This document shows, one piece after another, positions 16,791 through 25,742 of a stretch of 64,000 bases of DNA. Origin of the DNA: Pseudomonas sp. ATCC PTA-122608. Lineage in GTDB: Bacteria > Pseudomonadota > Gammaproteobacteria > Pseudomonadales > Pseudomonadaceae. Both the position numbers and the translations under genes were made by a program. A model generated the notes under the pieces. That model worked only from the letters and a program-made list of their open reading frames with translations. It made no database searches and was not told the DNA's origin. Location: NCBI RefSeq assembly GCF_001952855.1, contig NZ_LPNO01000024.1, forward strand, positions 209,627 through 273,626. The letters run 5' to 3'. The stretch's first letter is position 1; each line of letters begins with the position of its first letter.

Positions 16791-17717
16791 CTAACTCAAC
16801 AAAACCACCCCCCCAGGCAACTCCGTACACTTAGCCCCATACGCATCGCGAATCAAAAGTGCCACCCCCGCCAACTGATGCAAACTAAACCGCGCCTGCA
16901 CCCGCCGCTTGCCCAACTGCGCATTCATCAGCAGCAACATCCCCGGCCGATAGCGATTAATCTCATCCACCACCGTCGCCAACGTCGCGTTATCAAACAC
17001 CAACACCTGCTCCCGCCAGGCCACCACCGCCTGCACATCCACCGCCACCGGCTCACCCACACCGCCAGCGTCATAAGTCAGTTGCCGCCCACCCTCTAAC
17101 CGAACCGTACGCCCACCCACAGCCACCGACACCGCCCCATCAATGCACGTCACACACACACTGTGATCCGTATTGCGCACATTGAACCGCGCCCGAGCCG
17201 CACTCAACCACCCTCCACCGGCCTGAACCTGAAGCGGCATCGCAGCATTGGCAACCACCTCAACCTCCCCCTCCACCAACTCAATCCCACCTTCACGTCG
17301 GCTGATCCGCGTCTGGGTATTGAGCTCCAGCCGAACACCCTCACTCAACTCCACCCGCCGCTGCTCGCCGACCTCGGTGCGGTAATCCGCCGTCAACCCG
17401 GCAAATCCACCCGGCACGGTAAACCGCACCATAAACACCGCCGCCGACGCCGCAATCGCCCCACCCAAAAACGCCCGTCGCCCAAAATGCCGTGGCCGGG
17501 AAAACTGCTCGGCGGCCGGTGCCAATTGCTGCCATAACACCTTGGCCTGCTCGAACGCCCGGGCATGTTCCGGGCTCTGGGCGCACCACTGGCGCAACGC
17601 TTTGGCATCCGCAACGGTGGCCCTGCCCGAAGTCAACAGCACCAGCCAATCACGCGCTTCATCGTGCAGGGGGTTGTCTGGCACATTCCGGGCAGCGGAG
17701 AAGTTAAAAATGTTCAA
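16791..17717 (-). CDS. vreR: FecR-type anti-sigma regulator, VreR-like
   Basis: The product of about 308 aa has a FecR N-terminal domain (DEARDWLVLLTSGRAT...W), one membrane or Tat-like segment near 80-100 (RRAFLGGAIAASAAVF), then a periplasmic FecR domain (GEQRRVELSEGVRLELNTQT). It should hold the sigma factor VreI and relay a signal from VreA. No ATG is available at the N-terminus: TTG at 17717 gives this length, and a GTG about 11 codons later is an alternative. Order and neighbours match vreA-vreI-vreR (PA0674-0676) beside hxc in P. aeruginosa. Confidence 0.85.
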   Translation of the reverse strand: MNIFNFSAARNVPDNPLHDEARDWLVLLTSGRATVADAKALRQWCAQSPEHARAFEQAKVLWQQLAPAAEQFSRPRHFGRRAFLGGAIAASAAVFMVRFTVPGGFAGLTADYRTEVGEQRRVELSEGVRLELNTQTRISRREGGIELVEGEVEVVANAAMPLQVQAGGGWLSAARARFNVRNTDHSVCVTCIDGAVSVAVGGRTVRLEGGRQLTYDAGGVGEPVAVDVQAVVAWREQVLVFDNATLATVVDEINRYRPGMLLLMNAQLGKRRVQARFSLHQLAGVALLIRDAYGAKCTELPGGVVLLS

Positions 17718-17755
17718 GCGCGCAGGTACTCAACGGATTATCAGGGACTCAATCA

Positions 17756-18301
17756 CTAAGACGGTTTTCCGGCCCCGGGACCGAACCGCTGGATCACTTT
17801 TCTTTCAAGGCGCTGCGCGCAGTGGCCCAGCCCGGCCTTGATTTCCTTTTCGACCATGCGCGTGGAAATCCCGAAACGCTTGGAGATTTCCAGATGCGGC
17901 GCCTCTTCCAGGCGCGCAGCGATAAGGATCTGACGCCGCCGCGCCGGCAGCTCGTAGAGGGCCTTGAGCAAGGACTGGATTTCCCGCTGGCCACCCACCA
18001 CCCGCGAAGGGTCCTGGGCTTCATCGACGGTCTGCAGCAGCTCTTCGACTTCGCTACCGGTCAACAGCCGCGCATCCGCCTGGCGCCGGTCGGCGGCGAT
18101 GTTCAGGGCCATGCGGTACAGGTAGGCATTGGGTTGCGCCAGGTTCGGCGGCACCTCCATGCGGTCGACCCGCAGGTAGGTTTCGTGCAGCACGTCGTTG
18201 GCCAGGTCCTCGGACCCGAGGCGCTTGCGCAGGCGTACCTTGAAGTCCTCGTAGGACGCCAGGAACAGGCTGACCATCGTGCTGTGGCCGGTGTCTTTCA
18301 T
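17756..18301 (-). CDS. vreI: ECF sigma factor, VreI-like
   Basis: The 181-aa product shows sigma-70 region 2 (DLANDVLHETYLRVDRM, NAYLYRMALNIAADRRQ) and region 4 (LYELPARRRQILIAARLEEA, ISKRFGISTRMVEKEIKAGL) of the iron-starvation ECF class. The ATG at 18301 overlaps the vreA stop (ATGA) and has AAGGAG upstream. In P. aeruginosa VreI activates hxc and pdt genes under phosphate limitation, so the neighbouring hxc genes are its likely targets. Confidence 0.88.
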   Translation of the reverse strand: MKDTGHSTMVSLFLASYEDFKVRLRKRLGSEDLANDVLHETYLRVDRMEVPPNLAQPNAYLYRMALNIAADRRQADARLLTGSEVEELLQTVDEAQDPSRVVGGQREIQSLLKALYELPARRRQILIAARLEEAPHLEISKRFGISTRMVEKEIKAGLGHCAQRLERKVIQRFGPGAGKPS

Positions 18302-18972
18302 GCCCCGGAAACTCCTTCCCCTGCTGTGCATTCCATGCGTGTTCCTGTTGAATCGGGCATCAAAAGTAAGGTCACCGGCAAGCGCAGTGAACTGGGCGCC
18401 GGGCGTTCGACACGGGTGGAGCCCAGGCCGCGTACCAGCGCTTCGTCACGCTGCAGGTCGCCGGTGGAACTGACCAGGCGGCTGTGTTCGATCACCCCGT
18501 CACCGTTGACCCACACCTGTACCAGCGCCCGAAAACTGCCGGGACGGGTCAGAGGCGAACGGCACAAACTGCGCTCGATCGCCTGCTGCAAGGCCGTGGC
18601 GTAGCTGTTGTTGATCCGTGCTGCATGGCCGGCCTTCAGCCCTCGGGTGGTTGCCGGCTGGCTGACCTCGGGGACTTGCAAGGTGAACGCATCGCTGCGG
18701 GCATAACGCGCCATCAAGCCACTCCCTGTCAGCAGCAGGCCCAGGGCTTGCTGCGCGCTGTAGCGGCCATGTACACCGATGGAACGCCGGCCCCGGGTCA
18801 ATTCACGGTCCACCAGCACCGCCATGCCGGTGGCACGGCTGAACGCTTGGAGGGCGTTGTCCAGGTTCTGGGCAGGCAGGTCCAGGATCACTTCGGCGCG
18901 CACGCTTTGCGCCAGCCCCAACAGCAGAGCCAGGCAGCAGCCCGCGCGCCTCCAAGCCCCCCTGCTCAGCAT
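18298..18972 (-). CDS. vreA: VreA-like periplasmic signalling protein (STN plus TonB-like C-terminus)
   Basis: The 224-aa product has a signal peptide (cleavage near SVRA-EV) and a secretin/TonB short N-terminal (STN) domain at about 28-105 (LDLPAQNLDNALQAFSRATG, VHGRYSAQQALGLLLTGSGL). A TonB-C-like domain at about 120-210 follows (VQVWVNGDGVIEHSRLVSSTG). There is no outer-membrane barrel, unlike usual cell-surface-signalling receptors; this is the peculiarity of VreA in the PUMA3 system. It heads a coupled vreA-vreI-vreR operon. Confidence 0.87.
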   Translation of the reverse strand: MLSRGAWRRAGCCLALLLGLAQSVRAEVILDLPAQNLDNALQAFSRATGMAVLVDRELTRGRRSIGVHGRYSAQQALGLLLTGSGLMARYARSDAFTLQVPEVSQPATTRGLKAGHAARINNSYATALQQAIERSLCRSPLTRPGSFRALVQVWVNGDGVIEHSRLVSSTGDLQRDEALVRGLGSTRVERPAPSSLRLPVTLLLMPDSTGTRMECTAGEGVSGA

Positions 18973-19134
18973 CGCAACACGTCCGACATAGCCTACAAAA
19001 CCGTCATCCTGAGGCCCGTTTATGAACCTGATGTTACGGTGCCAGCAAAAAAAACATCACGGTGACGGCCAGCCCGCTGCACTACACTTTTGCCCCATAC
19101 CCGCCCATTTCCCAGGGCGCGCCAGGAGGCACTG

Positions 19135-19446
19135 ATGAACCTGTTCCCGACCCTCGCCCGCCTGTTGCTGTGTGCAACCCTGCCGCTGATGGCCCACGCC
19201 GAAGACGCTCCCAGTGGCTGCGCCGAGGTCAATGTGGATGGCTACAAGGCGCCGGACTATGGCTGCCTGAGCCAGCAAATGGGTAATAACCCGGACGCCG
19301 CAAAAGCCACGCAAAAGAACCAGGAAGCGCAGCAGGTGCCCATCGAAAAGCGCAAGCCGAACCAGATCGGGCTCTCTACGCCAGCGGCGACCAGTGTCCG
19401 TATGGGCAATACCTTCGGCACATCGGTGAAACCCCAGCGGCCTTGA
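19135..19446 (+). CDS. small secreted protein of unknown function
   Basis: The 103-aa product has a clear signal peptide ending MAHA before EDAPSGCAEVNVDGYKAPDY. The mature part has two cysteines and a hydrophilic, Gln/Lys-rich tail. A strong CAGGAGG precedes the ATG at 19135. It is divergent from vreA, with 162 bp between them. I do not recognise a family. Confidence 0.7.
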   Translation: MNLFPTLARLLLCATLPLMAHAEDAPSGCAEVNVDGYKAPDYGCLSQQMGNNPDAAKATQKNQEAQQVPIEKRKPNQIGLSTPAATSVRMGNTFGTSVKPQRP

Positions 19447-19511
19447 TCGTCGCTTGTCCCCCTCCTGCGTACCCGCTCGAAAAAAAGCCATTGTGTTATC
19501 GCGATTGCCGA

Positions 19512-19556
19512 TGTTATGTTTCTAACAGACATCAAAATCATGAAATCTGAGTAACA
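19512..19556. promoter_or_regulatory. possible operator upstream of the RpiR gene
   Basis: The dyad TGTTATGTTTCTAACA (19512-19527) is followed by another TAACA half-site at 19552-19556, just before the regulator start. It could be an autoregulatory site; no experimental or comparative support is available. Confidence 0.3.
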
Positions 19557-19559
19557 TCA

Positions 19560-20438
19560 ATGACCGGTCTCCGCGAAAACGTCATGGATAAAAACAGCTT
19601 CCAGCGCACGCTGGAACAGCAGTTCCCGACGCTCACGCCCACCGGCAAGCGCATCGCTACTTACCTGCTGGGCAACCTGCAGCAATTACCGTTCGAAACC
19701 GCCGACAGCATTGCGCAACAGGCCGGTACCACCGGGATTTCGGTGGGACGTTTTTTGCGAACCCTGGGTTATCGCAACCTCGATGACGTCAAGCAAGGCC
19801 TGCGTGGCGACCCGCAAGCGTCCTGGCTGATCACCGACCGCCTGGGTGCCTTTCGCCAGGAGAACGATCAGGAAGACGCCCTCGACCGCTCCCTCAACCG
19901 CGAGATCGAAGCCATCCAGCACGTCTACGGCCTGGCCCGCAGCCAAGGTTTTGCCGATATCGTGCAGCACATCGTGGACGCCGACGCCGTGTTTATCCTC
20001 GGTATCCAGTCCACCCGGGGCATCCTCAACGCGTTCCACAGTCACCTGGAATACATTCGCCCCAAGGTCTATTACGTCGACGGCCTGTCGGGAATCTACG
20101 CCGAGACCCTGAACTCCGGCTTTGAAAAACCCTACGCCATCACGGCGGACTTCCGCGCTTATTCCAGCATCACCCCCACGTTCTGCGAGACCGCGAATGC
20201 CCAGGGTCTACCCTTGGCGCTGATCACCGATTTGCAATGCCCCTGGGCCCGGGACTACGACCTGGACCTGCTGCAACTGAAAACCGATGTTGGCCAGTTC
20301 TGGGACTCCATGGCGCCCCTGACGTGCCTGTTCAACCTGATGGTATCTGCCGTCGCTGACCGCTACGGCGAGCGCCTGGACGCACGCCTGGCGAAAAACC
20401 GCGCCCTGCAACAGGCCTTCGGCCAGTTCGAATCCTGA
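19560..20438 (+). CDS. RpiR/MurR-family transcriptional regulator
   Basis: The 292-aa product has an N-terminal HTH_6 domain (about 10-80: LTPTGKRIATYLLGNLQQLP, GTTGISVGRFLRTLGYRNL) and a C-terminal SIS sugar-isomerase-like domain (about 120-270: VFILGIQSTRGILNAFHSHL). Such regulators usually sense a phosphosugar or cell-wall fragment. It lies 21 bp upstream of ddpX in the same direction and likely controls the dipeptidase/importer operon. An ATG at 19584 is an equally possible start, and neither has a strong ribosome-binding site. Confidence 0.88.
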   Translation: MTGLRENVMDKNSFQRTLEQQFPTLTPTGKRIATYLLGNLQQLPFETADSIAQQAGTTGISVGRFLRTLGYRNLDDVKQGLRGDPQASWLITDRLGAFRQENDQEDALDRSLNREIEAIQHVYGLARSQGFADIVQHIVDADAVFILGIQSTRGILNAFHSHLEYIRPKVYYVDGLSGIYAETLNSGFEKPYAITADFRAYSSITPTFCETANAQGLPLALITDLQCPWARDYDLDLLQLKTDVGQFWDSMAPLTCLFNLMVSAVADRYGERLDARLAKNRALQQAFGQFES

Positions 20439-20459
20439 CCCTGGAAAGGAAATCTTTGA

Positions 20460-21002
20460 GTGAATACCAGCCCATTGGTAGAAATCGCCCCACCGGAGTA
20501 CCCGGTACAGGTCGACCTGATCTACGCCAGTGCCGACAACCTGGCAGGCACCGTGATCTACCGCAACGCCCGCTGCCTGCTGCACACCGAAGCGGCGGCC
20601 TGCCTGCGCAAGGCGAGCCTGTTGGCACGCCAGGCCGGCATGACCCTGCTGATCTACGACGCCTATCGGCCGGCCTATGCCCAGCAACTGCTGTGGCAAG
20701 CCCTGCCCAACCCGGACTACGTGCGCGATCCGCGCCTGGGCTCGCACCACACCCGCGGCGTGGCCGTCGACCTGACACTGATTGATGAACACGGCACACC
20801 CCTGGACATGGGCACGGCGTTTGATGCCATGGAGCCCAAGTCCCACCAGTTCTACCCCGACTTGCCGCCGCAGGTGCAGCGCAACCGCCTGCTGTTGTTG
20901 GGCATCATGCTCGGCGCCGGCTTCAAGGCGATTGCCACCGAGTGGTGGCATTACGAATTGCCGGACGCCGAACTTTTCCCATTAATTGAGGAGTCACACT
21001 GA
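20460..21002 (+). CDS. ddpX: D-alanyl-D-alanine dipeptidase (VanX/DdpX)
   Basis: The 180-aa zinc dipeptidase cleaves D-Ala-D-Ala. Family motifs are intact: SHHTRGVAVDLTL (zinc His and Asp) and EWWHYE (catalytic Glu and zinc His), with YDAYRP supplying the conserved Arg. No signal peptide is seen, so it should act in the cytoplasm on imported dipeptide. The start is GTG at 20460 with AAGGAAA upstream. The importer genes follow, the arrangement of E. coli ddpXABCDF, which recovers D-alanine from peptidoglycan turnover. There is no vanHA partner, so this is not a resistance cluster. Confidence 0.93.
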   Translation: MNTSPLVEIAPPEYPVQVDLIYASADNLAGTVIYRNARCLLHTEAAACLRKASLLARQAGMTLLIYDAYRPAYAQQLLWQALPNPDYVRDPRLGSHHTRGVAVDLTLIDEHGTPLDMGTAFDAMEPKSHQFYPDLPPQVQRNRLLLLGIMLGAGFKAIATEWWHYELPDAELFPLIEESH

Positions 21003-21120
21003 TCACAAGGAACGTACCATCACAATAATTAGCAGCACCCTTTAGCTCCAACTGCCCGGTTATAGATTTCATAAAAATAAACCAACCCGCTTTTTCCTCT
21101 AAATAATCAAGGAAACCGGC

Positions 21121-22671
21121 ATGACCCCAAGTAACCGCAAGACCCTCGCACTCTCCCTGCTGTGCGCCGCCCTGAGCCTGGGCGCGTGGCAATCGGCAAG
21201 TGCGGCCGCGCCCAAAGACACCCTGATGATCGGCAAGGCCGCCGACCCGCAAACCCTCGACCCGGCCGTGACCATCGACAATAACGATTGGGCGGTGACG
21301 TACCCGGCGTACCAGAAACTGGTGGCCTACAAAGTCGAAAACGGCAAGGGCAGCACCGACGTCAAGGGCGACCTCGCCGACAGCTGGACCACCTCGGCCG
21401 ACGGCCTGGTGTGGGACTTCAAACTCAAGCCCGGCAACAAGTTCGATGACGGCGCCGAGGTCGATGCCAATGCGGTGAAGTTCTCCTTCGACCGCGTGAT
21501 GCAGCTCAAGCAAGGCCCGTCGGGCGCGTTCCCGGATGACATGAAAGTCACCGTGGTCGACCCGCTGACCGTGCGCTTCACCCTGACCAAACCCTACGCG
21601 CCCTTCCTCTACACCCTCGCCCACAACGGCGCCGGCATCATCAACCCGGACGTGGTGAAACAGGGCGACGTCAACGCCTACCTCTCCACCCACACCGCCG
21701 GTTCCGGCGCGTTCCGCCTGACCAACTGGCAGAAGGGCCAGAGCCTGACCCTGGAACCCAACACCTACTACGCCGGCGCCAAGCCCGCGCTGAACAAGGT
21801 GGTGATCAAGATCATCAGCGAAGCCTCGGTACGCCGCCTGCAACTGGAACGCGGTGATCTGGACATTGCCGAAGACATGCCTCAGGACCAACTCACCAAC
21901 CTGGCCAAAAAGAAAGACGTGGTGATCAAGGAATTCCCGTCGCTGCGGGTGACCTACCTGTACCTGAACAACCAGAAAGCCCCGCTGAACAACCAGAACG
22001 CCCGCCAGGCAATCGTTGATGCGGTGGACTACAAAGGCATTGTCGACGGCATTCTCAAGGGCCAGGCCAAGTTGATGAACGGGCCGATTCCCGCCGGCAT
22101 GTGGGCCAATGACCCGAGCCTGCCATTGATGAAACAGGACCTGGACAGCGCCGGCGCCAACCTGAAGAAGCTCCCGACAAAAATCACCAACCTGAACTAC
22201 ATGTACTCCGACAAGGACCCGGACTGGGAATCCATCGGCCTGACCCTGCAAGCCAGCCTGGCGCCGCTGGGGATCAACCTGAAGATGGAAAAACTGGCCA
22301 ACGCCACCATGCGCGAGCGCCTGGGCAAGGGTGACTTCGACGTGTCCATCGGCTCGTGGGCGCCGGACTTCTCCGATCCCTACATGTACATGAACTTCTG
22401 GTTCGACTCCTCCCTGCAAGGGCTGCCGGGCAACCGCTCGTTCTACAGCAACCCGGTGGTGGACAAGCTGATTCGCGATGCGGCGGCCAACAACGACACG
22501 GCCAAGCGCACCGAGCTGTACCAGGAAGCCCAGAAGATCGTGCTCAAGGATAGCGTGTACGCCTACCTGTATCAGAAGAACTACACCCTGCCGATGCGTG
22601 AGTCGGTGAAGGGTTATGTGTTCCATCCGATGCTGGAGCAGGTGTTCAACGTGGCTGAGATCAGTAAGTAA
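21121..22671 (+). CDS. ddpA: dipeptide ABC transporter substrate-binding protein (DdpA-like)
   Basis: The 516-aa family-5 solute-binding protein has a signal peptide cleaved near ASA-AAPKDT. Conserved blocks are DPQTLDPAVTIDNNDW, LADSWTTSADGLVWDFKLK, DANAVKFSFDRVM and VSIGSWAPDFSDPYMYMNFW. It delivers peptide to the membrane permeases encoded next. The specificity for D-Ala-D-Ala is inferred from the adjoining ddpX. A REPIN lies between it and the first permease. Confidence 0.88.
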   Translation: MTPSNRKTLALSLLCAALSLGAWQSASAAAPKDTLMIGKAADPQTLDPAVTIDNNDWAVTYPAYQKLVAYKVENGKGSTDVKGDLADSWTTSADGLVWDFKLKPGNKFDDGAEVDANAVKFSFDRVMQLKQGPSGAFPDDMKVTVVDPLTVRFTLTKPYAPFLYTLAHNGAGIINPDVVKQGDVNAYLSTHTAGSGAFRLTNWQKGQSLTLEPNTYYAGAKPALNKVVIKIISEASVRRLQLERGDLDIAEDMPQDQLTNLAKKKDVVIKEFPSLRVTYLYLNNQKAPLNNQNARQAIVDAVDYKGIVDGILKGQAKLMNGPIPAGMWANDPSLPLMKQDLDSAGANLKKLPTKITNLNYMYSDKDPDWESIGLTLQASLAPLGINLKMEKLANATMRERLGKGDFDVSIGSWAPDFSDPYMYMNFWFDSSLQGLPGNRSFYSNPVVDKLIRDAAANNDTAKRTELYQEAQKIVLKDSVYAYLYQKNYTLPMRESVKGYVFHPMLEQVFNVAEISK

Positions 22672-22693
22672 CTGCCGCTTGATCTCGATACCC

Positions 22694-22795
22694 CTGTAGG
22701 AGCGAGCTTGCTCGCGAAGAACCCGAGAGCGCCGCATTCATTCAGGATCAGCGCGCCATCATTGACGACCTTCGCGAGCAAGCTCGCTCCTACAG
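22694..22795. repeat. REPIN (TGTAGGAGCGAGC type) within the ddp operon
   Basis: Two inverted REP units start TGTAGGAGCGAGCTTGCTCGCGA and its complement at 22771-22794. The element sits between ddpA and ddpB, so its hairpin may protect or attenuate the transcript and raise the ratio of binding protein to permease. Confidence 0.9.
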
Positions 22796-22832
22796 TTGAA
22801 CGCTGCCCGTCCTGTGTTACCGAGGAGCCCTC

Positions 22833-23849
22833 ATGGCCTTCCTGAATATGTTGCGCAAACGCCTGTTCGGCCTGATTTTGGTCGTCGTCGGCGTTTCGCT
22901 GATTACCTTTTGCATCTCCCACCTGATCCCGGGTGACCCCGCGCGCCTGATTGCCGGCGACCGGGCCAGCGACGCTATCGTCGAGAACATCCGTCATCAA
23001 CTGGGCCTCGATCTGCCGCTGTACCAGCAATATGGCCGCTACATGAGCGACCTGCTGCACGGCGACCTCGGCACGTCGATCCGCACCAGCCGCCCGGTGC
23101 TGGAAGACCTGAAAGCCTTCTTCCCCGCGACCCTGGAACTGGCGGTTGCCGCCCTGTTGCTCTCGGTATTGGTAGGCGTACCGCTTGGCGTGTTGTCAGC
23201 GGTGTATCACAACCGCGCCATCGACCAGATCGCCCGAACGCTGGCGGTCACCGGCATTTCCACGCCGGCCTTCTGGCTTGGCCTGGGCCTGATCGTGTTG
23301 TTCTACGGCCAACTCGGCTGGCTGCCCGGCAGCGGTCGGCTGGATGAAGGCCTGGAACCACCCCGCACCATTACCGGCTTCTACCTGATCGACTCGCTGC
23401 TGGCCGGCGATATCCCGCTGTTCCTGAATGCCCTGGAGCACCTGATCCTGCCCGCCGTCACCCTGGGTTTCGTCAACCTCGGCGTGGTCGCCCGGCAGAT
23501 CCGTTCGGCGATGCTCGACCAGTTGGGCGAGGACTACATCCGCACCGCCCGTGCCTACGGCCTGTCGCGCTGGGCAGTGATCCTGCGCCACGCCCTGCCC
23601 AATGCGCTGATCCCGTCGATCACCGTGCTCGGCCTGACCCTCGGTGACCTGCTGTACGGCGCCGTGCTCACCGAAACCGTGTTCGCCTGGCCGGGCATGG
23701 GCGCCTATGTGGTGAAGTCGATCCAGTCCCTGGATTTCCCGGCAGTGATGGGCTTCGCGATCATGGTGTCGTTTATTTATGTGCTGCTGAACATGCTGAT
23801 CGACCTGCTCTACCGGGTGGTCGACCCACGCATCGGCGAGGTGAATTGA
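22833..23849 (+). CDS. ddpB: dipeptide ABC transporter permease (DdpB-like)
   Basis: The 338-aa inner-membrane permease is of the DppB/OppB type with six predicted membrane segments. The N-terminal hallmark SLITFCISHLIPGDPARLIAG is split over the first helix, and the EAA loop DYIRTARAYGLSRWAVILRH contacts the ATPase. GAGGAG-like sequence precedes the ATG. One base separates its stop from the next permease start. Confidence 0.93.
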   Translation: MAFLNMLRKRLFGLILVVVGVSLITFCISHLIPGDPARLIAGDRASDAIVENIRHQLGLDLPLYQQYGRYMSDLLHGDLGTSIRTSRPVLEDLKAFFPATLELAVAALLLSVLVGVPLGVLSAVYHNRAIDQIARTLAVTGISTPAFWLGLGLIVLFYGQLGWLPGSGRLDEGLEPPRTITGFYLIDSLLAGDIPLFLNALEHLILPAVTLGFVNLGVVARQIRSAMLDQLGEDYIRTARAYGLSRWAVILRHALPNALIPSITVLGLTLGDLLYGAVLTETVFAWPGMGAYVVKSIQSLDFPAVMGFAIMVSFIYVLLNMLIDLLYRVVDPRIGEVN

Positions 23850-23850
23850 G

Positions 23851-24750
23851 ATGACCGCACCCGTGACCATGCCCGTACCGGTACCCTTGGAGCAGCGCCC
23901 CACCTGGCGCGCGCGAATGGAGTACCTGGGCTATCAAATACGCCGCAGCCCGCTGACCATCGCCGGCCTGACCATCACCTTGATCGTGCTGATCTGCATG
24001 GCCTTCGCCCCTTGGTTGGCCAGCCATGATCCCAACGCTTTGAACCTGGCCCAACGCCTGGCCGAACCTTCCGCCGAGCATTGGTTCGGCACTGATGAAG
24101 TCGGCCGCGACCTGTTCAGCCGGGTGCTGTACGGCAGCCGCCAGTCGGTGGGCGTCGGCCTGTTCGTGGCGTTTTCATCCTGCCTGGTGGGCGGCTTGCT
24201 GGGTTGCCTGTCGGGGATTATCGGCGGGCGTTTCGACAGCCTGATCATGCGCCTGATGGACATCATGCTGTCGGTGCCGTCCCTGGTGCTGATCATGGCC
24301 CTGGCCGCAGCCCTGGGCCCGAGCCTGTTCAACGCGATGCTGGCGATCACCGTGGTGCGTATTCCGTTCTACGTGCGCCTGGCCCGCGGCCAAGCCCTGA
24401 GCATTCGCCAGATGGGCTACGTCAAGGCGTCCCAGACCTTCGGCGCCGGGCGCTGGCACATCGTGTCGTGGCACGTGGGCCGCAACGCCATGCCGCCGTT
24501 GCTGGTGCAACTGAGCCTGGACATCGGCAGCGCGATCCTGATGGCCTCGGCCCTGGGTTTCATCGGCCTGGGTGCACAGCAGCCCACCGCCGAATGGGGC
24601 GCGATGGTTGCTACCGGGCGCAATTTCATTCTCGACAACTGGTGGTACTCGACCTTTCCGGGGCTGGCGATCCTGGTCACCGCGACCGGTTTCAACCTGC
24701 TGGGTGACGGTGTTCGTGACCTGCTCGACCCACGGCAACAGGGGAAATGA
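23851..24750 (+). CDS. ddpC: dipeptide ABC transporter permease (DppC/DdpC-like)
   Basis: The 299-aa second permease has the OppC N-terminal region (YQIRRSPLTIAGLTITLIVL), the GTDEVGRDLFSRVLYGSRQS block that follows the first helix in this family, and an EAA loop (GYVKASQTFGAGRWHIVSWH). Six membrane segments are predicted. It is coupled by a four-base ATGA overlap to the ATPase gene. Confidence 0.92.
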   Translation: MTAPVTMPVPVPLEQRPTWRARMEYLGYQIRRSPLTIAGLTITLIVLICMAFAPWLASHDPNALNLAQRLAEPSAEHWFGTDEVGRDLFSRVLYGSRQSVGVGLFVAFSSCLVGGLLGCLSGIIGGRFDSLIMRLMDIMLSVPSLVLIMALAAALGPSLFNAMLAITVVRIPFYVRLARGQALSIRQMGYVKASQTFGAGRWHIVSWHVGRNAMPPLLVQLSLDIGSAILMASALGFIGLGAQQPTAEWGAMVATGRNFILDNWWYSTFPGLAILVTATGFNLLGDGVRDLLDPRQQGK

Positions 24751-25742
24751 CCATGTCCAGTCCGGCAGTCCTTGCCATCGATAACCTGAGCCTGGAGTTC
24801 CCGGCTTACCGCAACAACGTCCAGGCACTCAACGGCGTGTCGTTACACGTCAACCCCGGCGAAGTGGTCGGCGTGGTGGGTGAGTCCGGCTCCGGTAAAT
24901 CCGTGACCGCCATGCTCAGCCTGCGCCTGCTGCCGGAACGCAGTTACCGGATCACCGCCGGCAGCTTGCAGATGCTTGGCCGCGACATGTTGGCTGCCAG
25001 CGAGAAGGAGCTGTTGCAGATCCGCGGACGGGACGCGGCGATGATCTTCCAGGAACCGATGACCGCGCTGAACCCGACCCGGCGCATTGGCCGGCAGATG
25101 CTCGACGTGATCATTCACCACCAGCGCCTGAGCAAAGCTGCCGCTCGCGCCAAGGCCATTGCCCTGTTGCGGGACATGCACATCGCCGACCCCGAGCAAG
25201 TGCTCGACAGTTACCCTTTCGAACTCTCCGGCGGCATGCGCCAGCGGGTGATGATCGCCCTGGCGTTTTCCTGCGACCCACAGTTGCTGATCGCCGACGA
25301 GCCCACCACTGCCCTCGACGTCACCGTGCAACGCCAGGTGCTGTTGCTGCTGCGGGAAAAAGCCCGGGCACGCGGTACCGCGATTTTGCTGATTACCCAC
25401 GACATGGCGGTGGTCTCGCAGTTCTGCGACCGGGTCTACGTGATGTACACCGGCGCGGTGGTGGAAGAAGGCCCGACCGCCCAAGTGATGAGCGACCCGC
25501 GCCATCCCTACACCCAGGGCCTGCTCAGCGGTTTGCCGGAACAGGTAAAGCCCGGCGACGACCTGCTGACCATCCCCGGCCAGGTGCCCAACCTCGCCGC
25601 CCTGCCCTCAGGCTGCACCTTCCGCGAACGCTGCCCCCAGGCCATGAGCCAGTGCATCGAGCGCCCGCGCCTGGATCTGATCAACCCTGCCGGCACCCGC
25701 AAAAGCGCGTGCTGGCTGACTGCCGGGGAGTCGGTGCAATGA
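24747..25742 (+). CDS. ddpD: dipeptide ABC transporter ATPase (DdpD-like)
   Basis: The 331-aa ATPase has Walker A GESGSGKSV, signature LSGGMRQRV and Walker B LLIADEPTTALDV, plus the C-terminal oligopeptide-transporter extension with Cys residues (CTFRERCPQA). ATG at 24747 overlaps the permease stop; a second ATG at 24753 has better spacing from AGGGGAA. Confidence 0.93.
   Translation: MTMSSPAVLAIDNLSLEFPAYRNNVQALNGVSLHVNPGEVVGVVGESGSGKSVTAMLSLRLLPERSYRITAGSLQMLGRDMLAASEKELLQIRGRDAAMIFQEPMTALNPTRRIGRQMLDVIIHHQRLSKAAARAKAIALLRDMHIADPEQVLDSYPFELSGGMRQRVMIALAFSCDPQLLIADEPTTALDVTVQRQVLLLLREKARARGTAILLITHDMAVVSQFCDRVYVMYTGAVVEEGPTAQVMSDPRHPYTQGLLSGLPEQVKPGDDLLTIPGQVPNLAALPSGCTFRERCPQAMSQCIERPRLDLINPAGTRKSACWLTAGESVQ

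Noticed and set aside
20460..21002. Vancomycin resistance (vanX) cluster
   Set aside because: No vanH, vanA or regulator is nearby; the dipeptide importer context points to D-alanine scavenging.
20923..22737. 604-codon minus-strand frame
   Set aside because: It is antisense to ddpA and has no start context or family similarity.
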